NCBI GenBank assembly: GCA_014730055.1 | Contig: WJIV01000003.1 | Coordinates: 1-27,582, forward strand | Length of the DNA stretch: 27,582 nt | Direction of reading: 5' to 3' | From: Candidatus Bathyarchaeota archaeon | Lineage (GTDB): Archaea; Thermoproteota; Bathyarchaeia; TCS64 | Translations under genes and position numbers: made by a program | In this document: piece after piece, positions 1-7,109 of the stretch | Layout: each line of letters opens with the position of its first letter | Position numbering within the stretch: position 1 is the first letter of the stretch | Notes under the pieces: generated by a model | Told to the model about the DNA's origin: nothing | What the model saw: only the letters and a program-made list of their open reading frames with translations | Database searches by the model: none

Positions 1-1
1 A

Positions 2-259
2 CGTGGGACTGCACACGGACCACTAATTGGTAAGGTGATAATAATCAAAGAGAGGGGCAGTATCGAGGATGTTTATGGCGATGAAGTTCATCTTAGGAGC
101 GGAGTCAGAGCCGGTAAAATAGTTGGTCGAAGAATAATTTTAGAGCATGGCTGTGAGGTAGATGAAATAATATATAGTGAGCAACTTCGCAGCGATTCAA
201 GTGTAAGGATTAGAGTTCCCCCTAAGAAGACTGAAAAACTTCCCGAACCACCCTTTTAG
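2..259 (+). CDS. Bactofilin-like (polymer-forming cytoskeletal) protein, C-terminal part
   Basis: The frame is open from the first complete codon of the window to the TAG at 257-259, so this is the 3' part of a gene that starts upstream. The visible 85 or so residues alternate short beta-strand-like stretches with glycines (GPLIGKV, GSIEDVYG, GVRAGKIVG, GCEVDEI), the pattern of right-handed beta-helix repeats in bactofilin / DUF583 proteins. A charged, proline-rich tail (PPKKTEKLPEPPF) follows. Bactofilins polymerise without nucleotide; archaeal members are mostly uncharacterised. A GTG at 35 could be read as a start, but the repeat pattern clearly continues upstream of it. The stop abuts the next gene, suggesting co-transcription. 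The family call rests on repeat pattern alone. Confidence 0.6.
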   Translation, partial: RGTAHGPLIGKVIIIKERGSIEDVYGDEVHLRSGVRAGKIVGRRIILEHGCEVDEIIYSEQLRSDSSVRIRVPPKKTEKLPEPPF

Positions 260-268
260 GTGATACCA

Positions 269-538
269 TTGGGGAGAAGGAGAACCCGTTATGATATATA
301 TCAAGATATTCTTGAGACGGTAATGAATCGCGGAGCAACTGGTATCACTAGAATAAGTTATGGTGCAAACCTTCCAGTTGACCGGGCAAAGGAGGCTGTT
401 GAATTCCTTATGGACAAAAATTTACTTGAAGAAGAGGAATATGGAGATTATATTAAATACACTTTAACTGCACGAGGTGGGCAATTCCTTAATGCTTTGC
501 GGACAGTCAAGAGGTATCTAAAAGAAGAGGAGTTCTAG
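269..538 (+). CDS. Small winged-helix DNA-binding protein (Sso10a-like)
   Basis: A protein of about 89 residues beginning MGRRRTRYDIYQDILE. It has the arrangement of archaeal Sso10a/PF14947-type winged helices: a basic N-terminus, helix 1, a recognition region (GITRISYGANLPVDRAKEAVEFLMDKNLLEE is the helix-turn-helix zone), a wing ending YTLTARGG, and a C-terminal helix (QFLNALRTVKRYLKEEEF) that in Sso10a forms the antiparallel dimer coil. I prefer the TTG at 269 because GGTGAT at 259-264 reads as a Shine-Dalgarno motif five bases before it, and family members start with a similar basic stretch. The alternative GTG at 260 lies inside that motif and would add three residues. It directly follows the bactofilin-like gene, so they are probably one transcript. 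The DNA target is unknown. Confidence 0.72.
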   Translation: MGRRRTRYDIYQDILETVMNRGATGITRISYGANLPVDRAKEAVEFLMDKNLLEEEEYGDYIKYTLTARGGQFLNALRTVKRYLKEEEF

Positions 539-648
539 TCAAAACAATCATGTTAACCAGAAAATATTAATAGTTGATTTCGCTCAACCATCAATTTATC
601 CTTCTTTTCTGTGTAGAATACAATCTTCTCTTTTTAATACGGAGGAGG

Positions 649-656
649 TTTTAAAC
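649..656 (+). promoter_or_regulatory. TATA box of the creatininase-family gene
   Basis: The sequence ttttaaac is centred about 26 bases before the TTG at 678. It is preceded by the purine-rich ggaggagg (641-648), which could act as the BRE. The spacing fits a leaderless transcript. Confidence 0.5.
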
Positions 657-677
657 AACTATTGCCATACTGTATAA

Positions 678-1505
678 TTGGTTAAATTGACTATTTATTC
701 TGATCTTACATGGCCCGAGATAGAGAAAATATTGAAGGAAACTAAGTTGGTTTTAATGCCAACTGGTAGTGTAGAACAGCACGGGCACCACGTCGGTGTA
801 GGCGCTGACTGGATCCAAGCATGGGAAATAGCTAAAAGAACTGGTGAGAAATCCGGAGCTCTTGTTCTACCTATACTGTGTTATGGTGTATCAGGACATC
901 ATAAAGAATTTCCTGGAGTAATTACATTAACTTTTGACACCTACAAGAATGTTGTATTTGAGATTCTACAGAGTCTTAACAGATATGGTGTTGAGAAAGT
1001 TTTATTCATTAATGGACATGGTGGAAATACTTCAGCTATAACTGAAGCCTGTAAAGAAGCTAGAGAAGAGTACGGTATGATTTGCGCAATCAGCCACTGG
1101 TGGGATGTCCTTTCTGGTGAGGAAATATTTGGGCATCCTCCTATGCAGCATGCGGGATACGCTGAGACTGCTTTAACACTTGCCTCTAGACCAGAAGCTG
1201 TGAGGATGGAAAACGCTAAACTCACTGCTACTCGTCAGGTGGATGACAAGATCAAGTTTACACACCCAGGGCTTGCGCATTTTAAAGGTGGAAACATAAG
1301 AATACCTCTTAGAGTTATTGATGTTACAGACACTGGTTCAATGACTGAGGCCCACCCAGATGAAGTTCCTGGAACAGAGGATTATTCTATGATAACTCCC
1401 GATTATGCAGATAAATTGATGGAAAAAGTAGTTAACTGGTTAGTTGAGTTTATTCCATATTTTGAACAACTTACCATACCTGAGTTTGAGAAAAGATATC
1501 CTTAA
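678..1505 (+). CDS. Creatininase-family metal-dependent amidohydrolase
   Basis: At 275 residues this is the usual length for PF02633. Family motifs are intact: MPTGSVEQHG (E33, H35), D44, GHHKEFPG at 73-80, the NGHGGN signature at 112-117 and HAGYAET with E163. Together these supply the metal-binding and catalytic positions of the creatininase fold. Known members hydrolyse cyclic or formyl amides: creatininase, the archaeal FAPy deformylase ArfB, and the mycofactocin peptidase MftE. Nothing in the sequence decides the substrate. The TTG at 678 directly follows an in-frame TAA at 675-677, so the start cannot lie further upstream; TTG 687 is a shorter alternative. The gene overlaps the convergent M23-like gene by four bases. 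Cytosolic, with no signal peptide. Confidence 0.85.
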   Translation: MVKLTIYSDLTWPEIEKILKETKLVLMPTGSVEQHGHHVGVGADWIQAWEIAKRTGEKSGALVLPILCYGVSGHHKEFPGVITLTFDTYKNVVFEILQSLNRYGVEKVLFINGHGGNTSAITEACKEAREEYGMICAISHWWDVLSGEEIFGHPPMQHAGYAETALTLASRPEAVRMENAKLTATRQVDDKIKFTHPGLAHFKGGNIRIPLRVIDVTDTGSMTEAHPDEVPGTEDYSMITPDYADKLMEKVVNWLVEFIPYFEQLTIPEFEKRYP

Positions 1506-2383
1506 TTTATTTTGATATCCACTTCCTCTTCAAGTTCGAGGTTTAGCTCTCCTACTTTCAGCGGAATTATTTTAATTGTAGCTTTTTTCTTTGGAGAAAG
1601 ATAAAGAGAGAGACCTAAAAGCTTCTTTTCATTGATCGAGAAACTGAACTCTCTACAATATCCAATACTTGCTTCTTCCATAACTGTATGTATGTTTCCA
1701 ATTATTGTTCCCATTAGCGAAATTTTACCGAGTTGGGGTCGATCTGTGTGAACTCCAAGCCAGCCATAATAGGGAATACCCCCGTCGAGCACTCCTTTTT
1801 CTTTATCAAATTTTACTGATAATCCTGTTTGGGAATCGTAAAGTTCTATGAGGGAGTATTCTGGTTGTTGATGTATTACCTTTCCAATTAACCTGTCATG
1901 AAGTTTACCAGCTTTTAGATGTAGATTTTTAAGAATATATCCACCTCGAGCTCTGATCGGATCCTTCTCTGGACGGATTTCGAGATGAAGATGTGGTGAA
2001 GTCCCCCAGCCATAATAACCTGATCTTAACAGAGATCCAAGATTATCACCTATATTCAATTTATCACCAACTTTAACACAAGGATCTAAATGTAATATTT
2101 TTACAACAACACTTGGATTTTCCTCTGGTTTTAATAGGATAATTGTATCGAATCCGCTATCTTTGAAACCTTTTCCTCTTGGAGCCTTGACCTTTCGGAT
2201 AAATATTACTTCACCGTTTATAGGAGAATTTGCAATATCTCCAAAGTTAAGAACTGGATATATATCGATACCAGTTTTGATTTTATGAGCAGGGTAAGGG
2301 CTGTTAAAGAAGCTGTATCTTCCATTATGTGGACAGTAAACTTTTACATCTTTGCTTTTAGCTACTGGAACATATTCAGGCAC
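1502..2383 (-). CDS. M23/LytM-like (duplicated hybrid motif) domain protein, zinc site altered
   Basis: A 293-residue protein with a GTG start. Residues about 30-140 carry the M23/lysostaphin-type barrel: KTGIDIYP at 36-43, ILHLDP with H98, GDNLG at 112-116 and SPHLHLEIRP with H131 and H133. In active LytM peptidases the first zinc ligand is the His of an H-x-G-x-D motif. Here that position is Lys36, and D40, H98, H131 and H133 are kept; H33 lies three residues upstream and might substitute. The C-terminal 150 residues are beta-rich with no motif I know. There is no signal peptide, and archaea lack murein, so murein hydrolysis is unlikely; the fold may bind metabolites or another polymer. It is divergent from the small gene at 2464. 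Confidence 0.72.
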   Translation of the reverse strand: MPEYVPVAKSKDVKVYCPHNGRYSFFNSPYPAHKIKTGIDIYPVLNFGDIANSPINGEVIFIRKVKAPRGKGFKDSGFDTIILLKPEENPSVVVKILHLDPCVKVGDKLNIGDNLGSLLRSGYYGWGTSPHLHLEIRPEKDPIRARGGYILKNLHLKAGKLHDRLIGKVIHQQPEYSLIELYDSQTGLSVKFDKEKGVLDGGIPYYGWLGVHTDRPQLGKISLMGTIIGNIHTVMEEASIGYCREFSFSINEKKLLGLSLYLSPKKKATIKIIPLKVGELNLELEEEVDIKIN

Positions 2384-2435
2384 TTTTAGACATTCATAGG
2401 AGTAGATACTTGACTAAATTTTTTTCCAATAACCA

Positions 2436-2443
2436 TTTTATAG
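2436..2443 (+). promoter_or_regulatory. TATA box for the small gene at 2464
   Basis: The sequence ttttatag is centred about 25 bases before the ATG at 2464. This supports that ATG rather than the upstream in-frame TTG at 2410 or ATG at 2446. Confidence 0.5.
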
Positions 2444-2463
2444 TGATGAAATGTATTTGGTGG

Positions 2464-2766
2464 ATGAGCACGATGGAACCAGCATTAAGAGGAATACTAG
2501 AGAAAGTCATCGATGACGAGCTTAGTGAAGACAAGTTGGTCAGTAATTATAGGATATTTACACAGTTCAAAAACAGGGGGCTTATCGATAGTGTTCCAAG
2601 TGCCATGTTTGGTAGAATATACACGAGAGCTTACAATGCTTGGCTTGAGTATAAAGCAGGTGACGATAAACCAGTTAACAGGCATGAAGCGACTGAGTTT
2701 AGTAAAATATTCGAATCCCGCTCTATGGAAATTAGATCAAAGCTTACAGAAGTTACGAGTTATTAG
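2464..2766 (+). CDS. Small protein of unknown function
   Basis: A soluble, charged, mostly helical protein of 100 residues (MSTMEPALRGILEK...EIRSKLTEVTSY). I recognise no family. Two helical halves can be seen, with a central stretch LIDSVPSAMFGRIYTRAYNAW. There are no cysteines or histidine clusters and no membrane segment. Starts at 2410 (TTG) and 2446 (ATG) are in frame, but the TATA-like box at 2436-2443 would lie inside or next to them, so 2464 is preferred. Its 3' end overlaps the convergent gene 2753-2992 by 14 bases. The codon pattern reads as real coding sequence, but function is open. Confidence 0.55.
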   Translation: MSTMEPALRGILEKVIDDELSEDKLVSNYRIFTQFKNRGLIDSVPSAMFGRIYTRAYNAWLEYKAGDDKPVNRHEATEFSKIFESRSMEIRSKLTEVTSY

Positions 2767-2992
2767 AACTCAATTCACTTAGGAATCGTTTCAATTCATG
2801 TTTCTTAAACTCATCATCTTTCAGTAACTTGTAATCGTATTCAGTTCCTTTGCCTAATAGAATGGTCAATCGATCAATTCCATCGGGATTATAACCGAGC
2901 AATATCTTTATGGTTAAATGTGAAAACCCTTTCTCCCTTAGGTAATCATAGACTAATCTCTTTGTTTCCGGTTCTAAGGGTATATTATTCAT
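2753..2992 (-). CDS. Small protein of unknown function
   Basis: A 79-residue ATG-start protein (MNNIPLEPETKRLVYDYL...FLSELSSNNS), highly charged, with predicted helices at about 7-20 and 57-75 around a middle segment GYNPDGIDRLTILLGKG. I recognise no family. A TATA-like box (minus-strand tttttataat, 3014-3023) is centred 26 bases before the ATG, supporting a leaderless transcript and a real gene. It ends inside the last codons of the convergent gene at 2464-2766. Confidence 0.5.
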   Translation of the reverse strand: MNNIPLEPETKRLVYDYLREKGFSHLTIKILLGYNPDGIDRLTILLGKGTEYDYKLLKDDEFKKHELKRFLSELSSNNS

Positions 2993-3013
2993 ATTCTAGA
3001 TTTACTTACGTAG

Positions 3014-3023
3014 ATTATAAAAA
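3014..3023 (-). promoter_or_regulatory. TATA box for the gene at 2992
   Basis: On the minus strand this reads tttttataat, centred about 26 bases upstream of the ATG. The spacing is as expected for a leaderless archaeal mRNA. Confidence 0.45.
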
Positions 3024-3049
3024 CAAAACTATCAAGAATTTTAGTTTAG

Positions 3050-3097
3050 CCTGGGGAGACTCGGGGATTCTAAGGAGAAATTTAAGCCTCACCCAGG
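3050..3097. other. GC-rich hairpin in an intergenic gap
   Basis: The arms cctggggag (3050-3058) and ctcacccagg (3088-3097) can pair over nine bases with one bulge, enclosing a 29-base loop. The block is clearly richer in G and C than the flanking AT-rich sequence. It lies between the 3' end of the minus-strand gene at 3154 and the promoter of the minus-strand gene at 2992. It could be an RNA processing or termination structure, or a small RNA. No known RNA family was recognised. Confidence 0.3.
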
Positions 3098-3153
3098 TCA
3101 CCACACAGCATTGATTATAGGATTTAAACTATTCTATAGGGAAAAAAGTGGTT

Positions 3154-3633
3154 TTATGATTCATCTTTTGGTTGAGATACGAGGAATAGGCAGTGTGGGT
3201 CGTCCTTCGTCAATATCTCAGGGATTTGTACATCAATATCTGGTCTGTATGTCTGCCAGAATGCATGATGGAAATATTGGCAGTATATCAGACCGACGTC
3301 ATTACATTGTTTATCTCGCCAGAGTCTCTCATAAGGACAGACATATGTATAACTCTCTAGGAAGTTGTCTGTGAACTTTTTTCGATCTTTTTCCGTATCA
3401 GGGTGTCCAGGAAGGTCATAGTTCTCAAAAAGGCTTCTCATGTTAATGGGTAGACCTTGTTTTTCATGCCTCTTTCTCAACCTCTCACCCCGAGCCTTTC
3501 CATATGCTTTAACGGCTCTTATAAGTGCCTCCTTCCCTTCTTCACCAAAAGTATCAACCATTTCTCTAGCGAATGTGCAGTACATAAGTGCCCAGAGCTC
3601 TCCAAATTCAGCTATATCTTTTTCACTTACCAT
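3154..3633 (-). CDS. L-2-amino-thiazoline-4-carboxylic acid (ATC) hydrolase-family protein
   Basis: A 159-residue protein matching the PF14196 pattern I know: a helical start, FGEEGKEALIRAVKAYGKARG at 29-49, the loop YDLPGHP at 72-78, a Cys-rich part with YVCPYERLW (C99) and GLIYCQYFHHAFW (C118, H122, H123), and an end IPEILTKDDPHCLFLV (C148). The family is named for a Pseudomonas enzyme in the conversion of aminothiazoline carboxylate towards cysteine, but most members are uncharacterised, so the reaction is not established. I chose ATG 3633 because an AT-rich TATA-like stretch near 3655-3666 is about 27 bases upstream; TTG 3642 would add three residues. No partner gene is adjacent. Confidence 0.78.
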   Translation of the reverse strand: MVSEKDIAEFGELWALMYCTFAREMVDTFGEEGKEALIRAVKAYGKARGERLRKRHEKQGLPINMRSLFENYDLPGHPDTEKDRKKFTDNFLESYTYVCPYERLWRDKQCNDVGLIYCQYFHHAFWQTYRPDIDVQIPEILTKDDPHCLFLVSQPKDES

Positions 3634-3724
3634 CTTGGACAAAATAAAAGCTCATCATCAATATAATAATAATGTTAACCTGTTAGAGTTAATATTTTAA
3701 CCAACTTAATTGGTATGTTATTGG

Positions 3725-3955
3725 ATGTACCAAACCATTATTCATGCAGGCCCAGTGGGGTTAATAGGCCTTTTCTGGGTTCTCATATTACTGATAATCA
3801 TTGGGAGTGTAATAATCTGGATTGCAGGAGCCTTGATTTTTTTCTTACCTGCTTTCATCGTTGCAGGAATAGTCTATTGGATTACGGGAGACGATACTCT
3901 AGCTGGGCTTGCATTCCTGCTGGTCGCACTTTCTAGTCTAACAAGAAGGAAATAA
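3725..3955 (+). CDS. Small hydrophobic membrane protein, function unknown
   Basis: A 76-residue protein from ATG 3725, with two long hydrophobic stretches (about residues 9-33 and 37-55) and a weaker third (about 60-72), ending in the basic tail LTRRK that would stay cytosolic. A TATA-like atattttaac (3690-3699) lies close to 27 bases before this ATG, which favours it over the TTG at 3710. I see no family motif. It lies alone between the ATC-hydrolase-like gene, which is transcribed away from it, and the asparaginase-like gene. Confidence 0.5.
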   Translation: MYQTIIHAGPVGLIGLFWVLILLIIIGSVIIWIAGALIFFLPAFIVAGIVYWITGDDTLAGLAFLLVALSSLTRRK

Positions 3956-3995
3956 CTGGAAAAAAGTGAAAAACAACTAAATACTTTCATTATTC

Positions 3996-4940
3996 ATGTT
4001 TAAACCCTTCTTAATAGGTTCAGATAGTGCGAAACAATTTCTAAATATAGGTAAAGAGATTTTAAAAAATAAAGGAAAAATTCTTGATGCAGTGGAGGAG
4101 ACGTGCAAAGCTGTAGAGTTAAATCCAGACGATCATGGCGTAGGTCTGGGGGGAATACCAAACCTTGAGGGCAAGGTCACTCTTGATGCCTCAATAATGG
4201 ATGGAAAAACGCTTAAGGCAGGATCAGTAGCAAATGTTGAGGGCTACTTACATGTAATATCCTTAGCTAGAAAAGTAATGGAGGAGACTCCTCATGTACT
4301 ACTTGTAGGTCGAGGCGCAGAACTTTTTGCGAAGGAGCTTGGCTACGAGAAAACTGATTTGCTAACCGATTACAGCAAAAAATTCTTTGATGCCTTTAAG
4401 AAGAAGAGACTGCATGAACTAGGTCCTGAGTATAAAGAAGATCTTGGATACCTCAGAGAGGATGAGGTGAATTTTGATATGTATACCTGGTATGAAAGGC
4501 TGAAGGATCATATGCTTGGTACTGTCGACGTGCTTGGAATGGATCATAACAGAGATATGGCTGTCGGTGTCACAACAAGCGGGACTTACCTAAAATTACC
4601 TGGTAGAGTTGGAGATAGTCCTATAATTGGGGCAGGTAACTACTGTGATAATCGTTATGGTGCAGCTGCTTGTACGGGTCGAGGAGAGTTGGCAATTAGA
4701 GCTGGAACCACTAGAGCTGTTGTGGCTTATATGAAAACGGGGATGAGTGTAGAAGAAGCATGTACAGAAGCTATGAAAGAAGTTAATGAGATGGTTGAAA
4801 AAGCTAGCTTGAATGTTATAGCATTTGACAGTGAAGGGAATATTTCAGGAGCAGCTACTCACAGAGAGCCTCCTATATGGTATATGGATATAACTATCGA
4901 AGAGGTTAAGGAAAAGAAAGGTATATGGGTAAAGAAATAG
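3996..4940 (+). CDS. N-terminal nucleophile asparaginase / glycosylasparaginase family hydrolase
   Basis: A 314-residue protein with the glycosylasparaginase layout. The alpha part includes LNPDDHGVGLGGIPN and LEGKVTLDASIMDG at about 42-70 and the partner region GSVANVEGYLHVISLARKVME. A variable linker follows, then the autocleavage site LGTVDVLGMD with the predicted nucleophile T176. The beta part has GRVGDSPIIGAGNYCDN (R204, D207 for the substrate carboxylate) and AACTGRGE (T227, G228). Family members self-cleave before the Thr and release aspartate from N-acetylglucosaminyl-asparagine, asparagine or beta-aspartyl peptides. All of the catalytic layout is present, so activity is likely, but substrate choice cannot be read. 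No signal peptide. A PfpI-family gene follows 45 bases downstream. Confidence 0.88.
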   Translation: MFKPFLIGSDSAKQFLNIGKEILKNKGKILDAVEETCKAVELNPDDHGVGLGGIPNLEGKVTLDASIMDGKTLKAGSVANVEGYLHVISLARKVMEETPHVLLVGRGAELFAKELGYEKTDLLTDYSKKFFDAFKKKRLHELGPEYKEDLGYLREDEVNFDMYTWYERLKDHMLGTVDVLGMDHNRDMAVGVTTSGTYLKLPGRVGDSPIIGAGNYCDNRYGAAACTGRGELAIRAGTTRAVVAYMKTGMSVEEACTEAMKEVNEMVEKASLNVIAFDSEGNISGAATHREPPIWYMDITIEEVKEKKGIWVKK

Positions 4941-4985
4941 CCATTAACATTCATAACTCACCCTTTCTATCTGATCTAGAGAATT

Positions 4986-5489
4986 ATGTCTAAAGCAATA
5001 GTACTAGCTGAAAACGGTTTCGAAGATGTCGAGTTGTTCTATCCCTATTATAGATTATTAGAAGCAGGATTAGAGGTGGAAGTTGTTGGAGAAAAAACTG
5101 GAGAAATATATCATGGTAAAAAGGGTGGAAGCATTAAATCTACACTTGGTGCAAATGAAGTCACTATAGACGATTATAAAGTACTTATCATACCTGGTGG
5201 TTATGGTCCAGATAGAATGAGAACCAAACCAGAACTTGTAAAATTAGTAAAGGATGCAAACGAAAAAGGCTTGATAATTGGGGCAATATGTCACGCAGCT
5301 CAGCTTCTCATTGAAGCTGATATAGTAAAGAATAGGACCCTAACATGTTACAAAAGTGTGTCTACTGATGTAAAAAACGCGGGTGGAAAATATGTTGATG
5401 AATCGGTTATAACAGATGGAAACCTAGTTACGAGCAGATTCCCCGCTGACATGCCTTTTTGGATGCCAGCAATTCTAGAAAAAATCTAA
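4986..5489 (+). CDS. PfpI / DJ-1 superfamily protein
   Basis: At 167 residues this is the same length as archaeal PfpI. The first strand ends ENGFEDVELFYPYYRLLEAG with the conserved E13. The nucleophile elbow is GAICHAAQ with C102 and H103, the oxyanion segment is IIPGGYGPDR, and the C-terminal part VTDGNLVTSRFPADMPFWM is typical of the hexameric PfpI branch. Known members include intracellular proteases and methylglyoxal/glyoxal-processing (Hsp31/deglycase-like) enzymes; which applies here is unresolved. It lies 45 bases after the asparaginase-like gene on the same strand, possibly co-transcribed. A seven-T run follows the stop. Confidence 0.88.
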   Translation: MSKAIVLAENGFEDVELFYPYYRLLEAGLEVEVVGEKTGEIYHGKKGGSIKSTLGANEVTIDDYKVLIIPGGYGPDRMRTKPELVKLVKDANEKGLIIGAICHAAQLLIEADIVKNRTLTCYKSVSTDVKNAGGKYVDESVITDGNLVTSRFPADMPFWMPAILEKI

Positions 5490-5497
5490 TAAAATGA

Positions 5498-5504
5498 TTT
5501 TTTT
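5498..5504 (+). terminator. Oligo-T terminator after the PfpI-family gene
   Basis: A run of seven T begins eight bases after the stop codon and before the promoter of the next gene. This is the usual form of intrinsic archaeal termination; no hairpin is needed or seen. Confidence 0.5.
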
Positions 5505-5550
5505 CAGTTGGATTTAAAAGCCATACTCGTATTTTTTGGGCATCAATAAA

Positions 5551-6747
5551 ATGTCCATACTGGCAACACTACGAGATAAGAAACAGATTAGATATCTTGC
5601 CCTAGCTTCAGCTCTTCGGGGCATTAGAGATAATCTTCGATTTGTAATCTGGCAGCCATATGCACTTAGCTTAGGATTACCAATAAGGAGTATAGGTGCT
5701 CTTGAGAGCCTCATGGATTTTGCAAAAATAATAATACAGCCCGTAATGGGAGCCGCCTCTGATGTATACGGTAGAAAAAGATTCTTGGTAATTCGGGAAA
5801 TTGTTGTTCTAGGAGCCTGTATCTGCTTTATGTTAGCTCAATCTTGGAGACTATTAACAGTTGGAATGATTCTATTTGGTTTTGGGATTGCTCTAATACC
5901 CGTATGGCAGTCTTTAGTGGCAGAAACAGCTCCAGCCAGAGAGACCGGGTTGTTCTTCAGTCTAATAGGTAGTAGTTACATGGCAACAGGGCTGATTGGC
6001 ACTCTATCAGCTGGCTGGCTAGCAGATAATTTCGGATATAAAATAGTTTATGCTTTGAGCACCTTATTGGCCTCAGCTTCTTTGTTAGTTACTATCTGGA
6101 AGATTGATGAAACCCATTTCCCTGAGGGGCCTAAGGTCTTCACTCCTTGGAGGGCACTGGAATCATTCGTAGACACATTTCGACCTCCAAAATATTTATG
6201 GGGGTTTTATATAGCGATGGCTGTTGATTTGCTCTCTTTCAGCATAGGTTGGAGACTTATTAATGGACTACTTACCGAAGCTCATGGATATACCCCTTTC
6301 ATGCTCGGGATAATGACCGCAGTCAACGCAGGATCTATGGCAATTTTCCAGATAATATTGGGAAGATACGTTGATAGAGTAGGATATGTGAGATATTTAG
6401 CTATCAGTCAACTCCTATCATGTATTTTGATTGGTATTTTAATTATTAATCAAAGTTTCCTAGCAGCCTTAGCTGCTAATCTTATCATGGGAATAGCCGC
6501 TGCTCTTTGGGGGCCAGCAGAACAGGCATGGATTAGCAGCAATGTAAATACTGATGAAAGAGCAAAAGGAATAGGTGGTTACAGTACTTTCAGGGGGATT
6601 ATAGCTTTACCTGGGCCCTTTATAGGAGGGATCCTTTATGATAAATTCGGCTACTATTTACCATTGTTAGTTAACCTAATTGGTGCTGCCTTTGATATTG
6701 TACTGCTTATCTTCATAGTAAAAGATGGAGCGAAGCCTGCTAGCTGA
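5551..6747 (+). CDS. Major facilitator superfamily transporter
   Basis: About 398 residues with around twelve hydrophobic segments in two halves. The inter-helix loop 2-3 motif A is GAASDVYGRKRFLVI. A corresponding loop GRYVDRVGYVRYL lies in the second half, and the halves are joined by a hydrophilic stretch (DETHFPEGPKVFTPWRALE). This is standard MFS architecture for proton-coupled uptake or export; the substrate is unknown. I prefer ATG 5551; TTG 5536 is an alternative five codons upstream, and the tttaaaag box at 5514-5521 is compatible with either start. The last eight bases overlap the convergent TIGR04076 gene. It looks less related to the two other MFS proteins of the window than they are to each other. 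Confidence 0.85.
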   Translation: MSILATLRDKKQIRYLALASALRGIRDNLRFVIWQPYALSLGLPIRSIGALESLMDFAKIIIQPVMGAASDVYGRKRFLVIREIVVLGACICFMLAQSWRLLTVGMILFGFGIALIPVWQSLVAETAPARETGLFFSLIGSSYMATGLIGTLSAGWLADNFGYKIVYALSTLLASASLLVTIWKIDETHFPEGPKVFTPWRALESFVDTFRPPKYLWGFYIAMAVDLLSFSIGWRLINGLLTEAHGYTPFMLGIMTAVNAGSMAIFQIILGRYVDRVGYVRYLAISQLLSCILIGILIINQSFLAALAANLIMGIAAALWGPAEQAWISSNVNTDERAKGIGGYSTFRGIIALPGPFIGGILYDKFGYYLPLLVNLIGAAFDIVLLIFIVKDGAKPAS

Positions 6748-7015
6748 TTCTCTCTAATTCTAGAATAAGCGGATTATATCCGTCTGGGCAAGCATGCCTA
6801 GCAACTTTTTTACCTTCCTCTGTCTCTGCGTAAGCAACATCAGCACCATGGGCCAGAGCATAGACCTTTGGTAAAACACTGTAAAGCGCATGAAGACATA
6901 TTTTTCCTTTAATCTCATTTGTATCAAAGTCAAATACCACTTCATCACCTACATTGTGACCCGCAGCACAATGACCTTCTTGACTAATGACCTTTACTTT
7001 AACTTTTCGTGACAT
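6740..7015 (-). CDS. TIGR04076-family small protein
   Basis: A 91-residue ATG-start protein. It has the recurring pattern of this uncharacterised family: VKVKVISQEGHCAAGHNVGDEVVFD (C16, H20), then GKICLHALYSVLPKVYALAHGAD (C40), then ARHACPDGYNPLILELER (C76). The three conserved cysteines and two histidines suggest a metal or redox site; that is inference. Family members are often found near metabolic enzymes in archaea and anaerobic bacteria, with no proven role. A TATA-like box on the minus strand (7039-7047) is centred 28 bases before the ATG. Its 3' end overlaps the upstream MFS gene by eight bases. Confidence 0.72.
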   Translation of the reverse strand: MSRKVKVKVISQEGHCAAGHNVGDEVVFDFDTNEIKGKICLHALYSVLPKVYALAHGADVAYAETEEGKKVARHACPDGYNPLILELERIS

Positions 7016-7038
7016 AGGAGATTACACGTAAAGGTAAG

Positions 7039-7047
7039 ATATAATTC
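7039..7047 (-). promoter_or_regulatory. TATA box of the TIGR04076 gene
   Basis: On the minus strand this reads gaattatat, centred about 28 bases before the ATG at 7015. The 94-base gap to 7110 also carries cttttaaaag (about 7061-7071), which could serve the divergent MFS gene. Confidence 0.45.
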
Positions 7048-7109
7048 TTACAAGTGAGAGCCTTTTAAAAGATGATTACTTAGGGTAGGCGCAATTAGGC
7101 GTTTAAATA

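Noticed and set aside
35..259. A complete 74-residue gene starting at the GTG at 35
   Set aside because: The frame is open upstream to the window edge and the glycine/beta repeat pattern continues before that GTG, so it is an internal codon of a longer gene.
1502..2383. Phage or bacterial lysin acquired by transfer
   Set aside because: There are no phage genes around it, no signal peptide or cell-wall-binding domain, and its zinc site is altered.
3041..3110. tRNA or C/D box RNA in the GC-rich block
   Set aside because: There is no T-loop GGTTC-type motif or clover-leaf pairing, and no paired C and D boxes were found.
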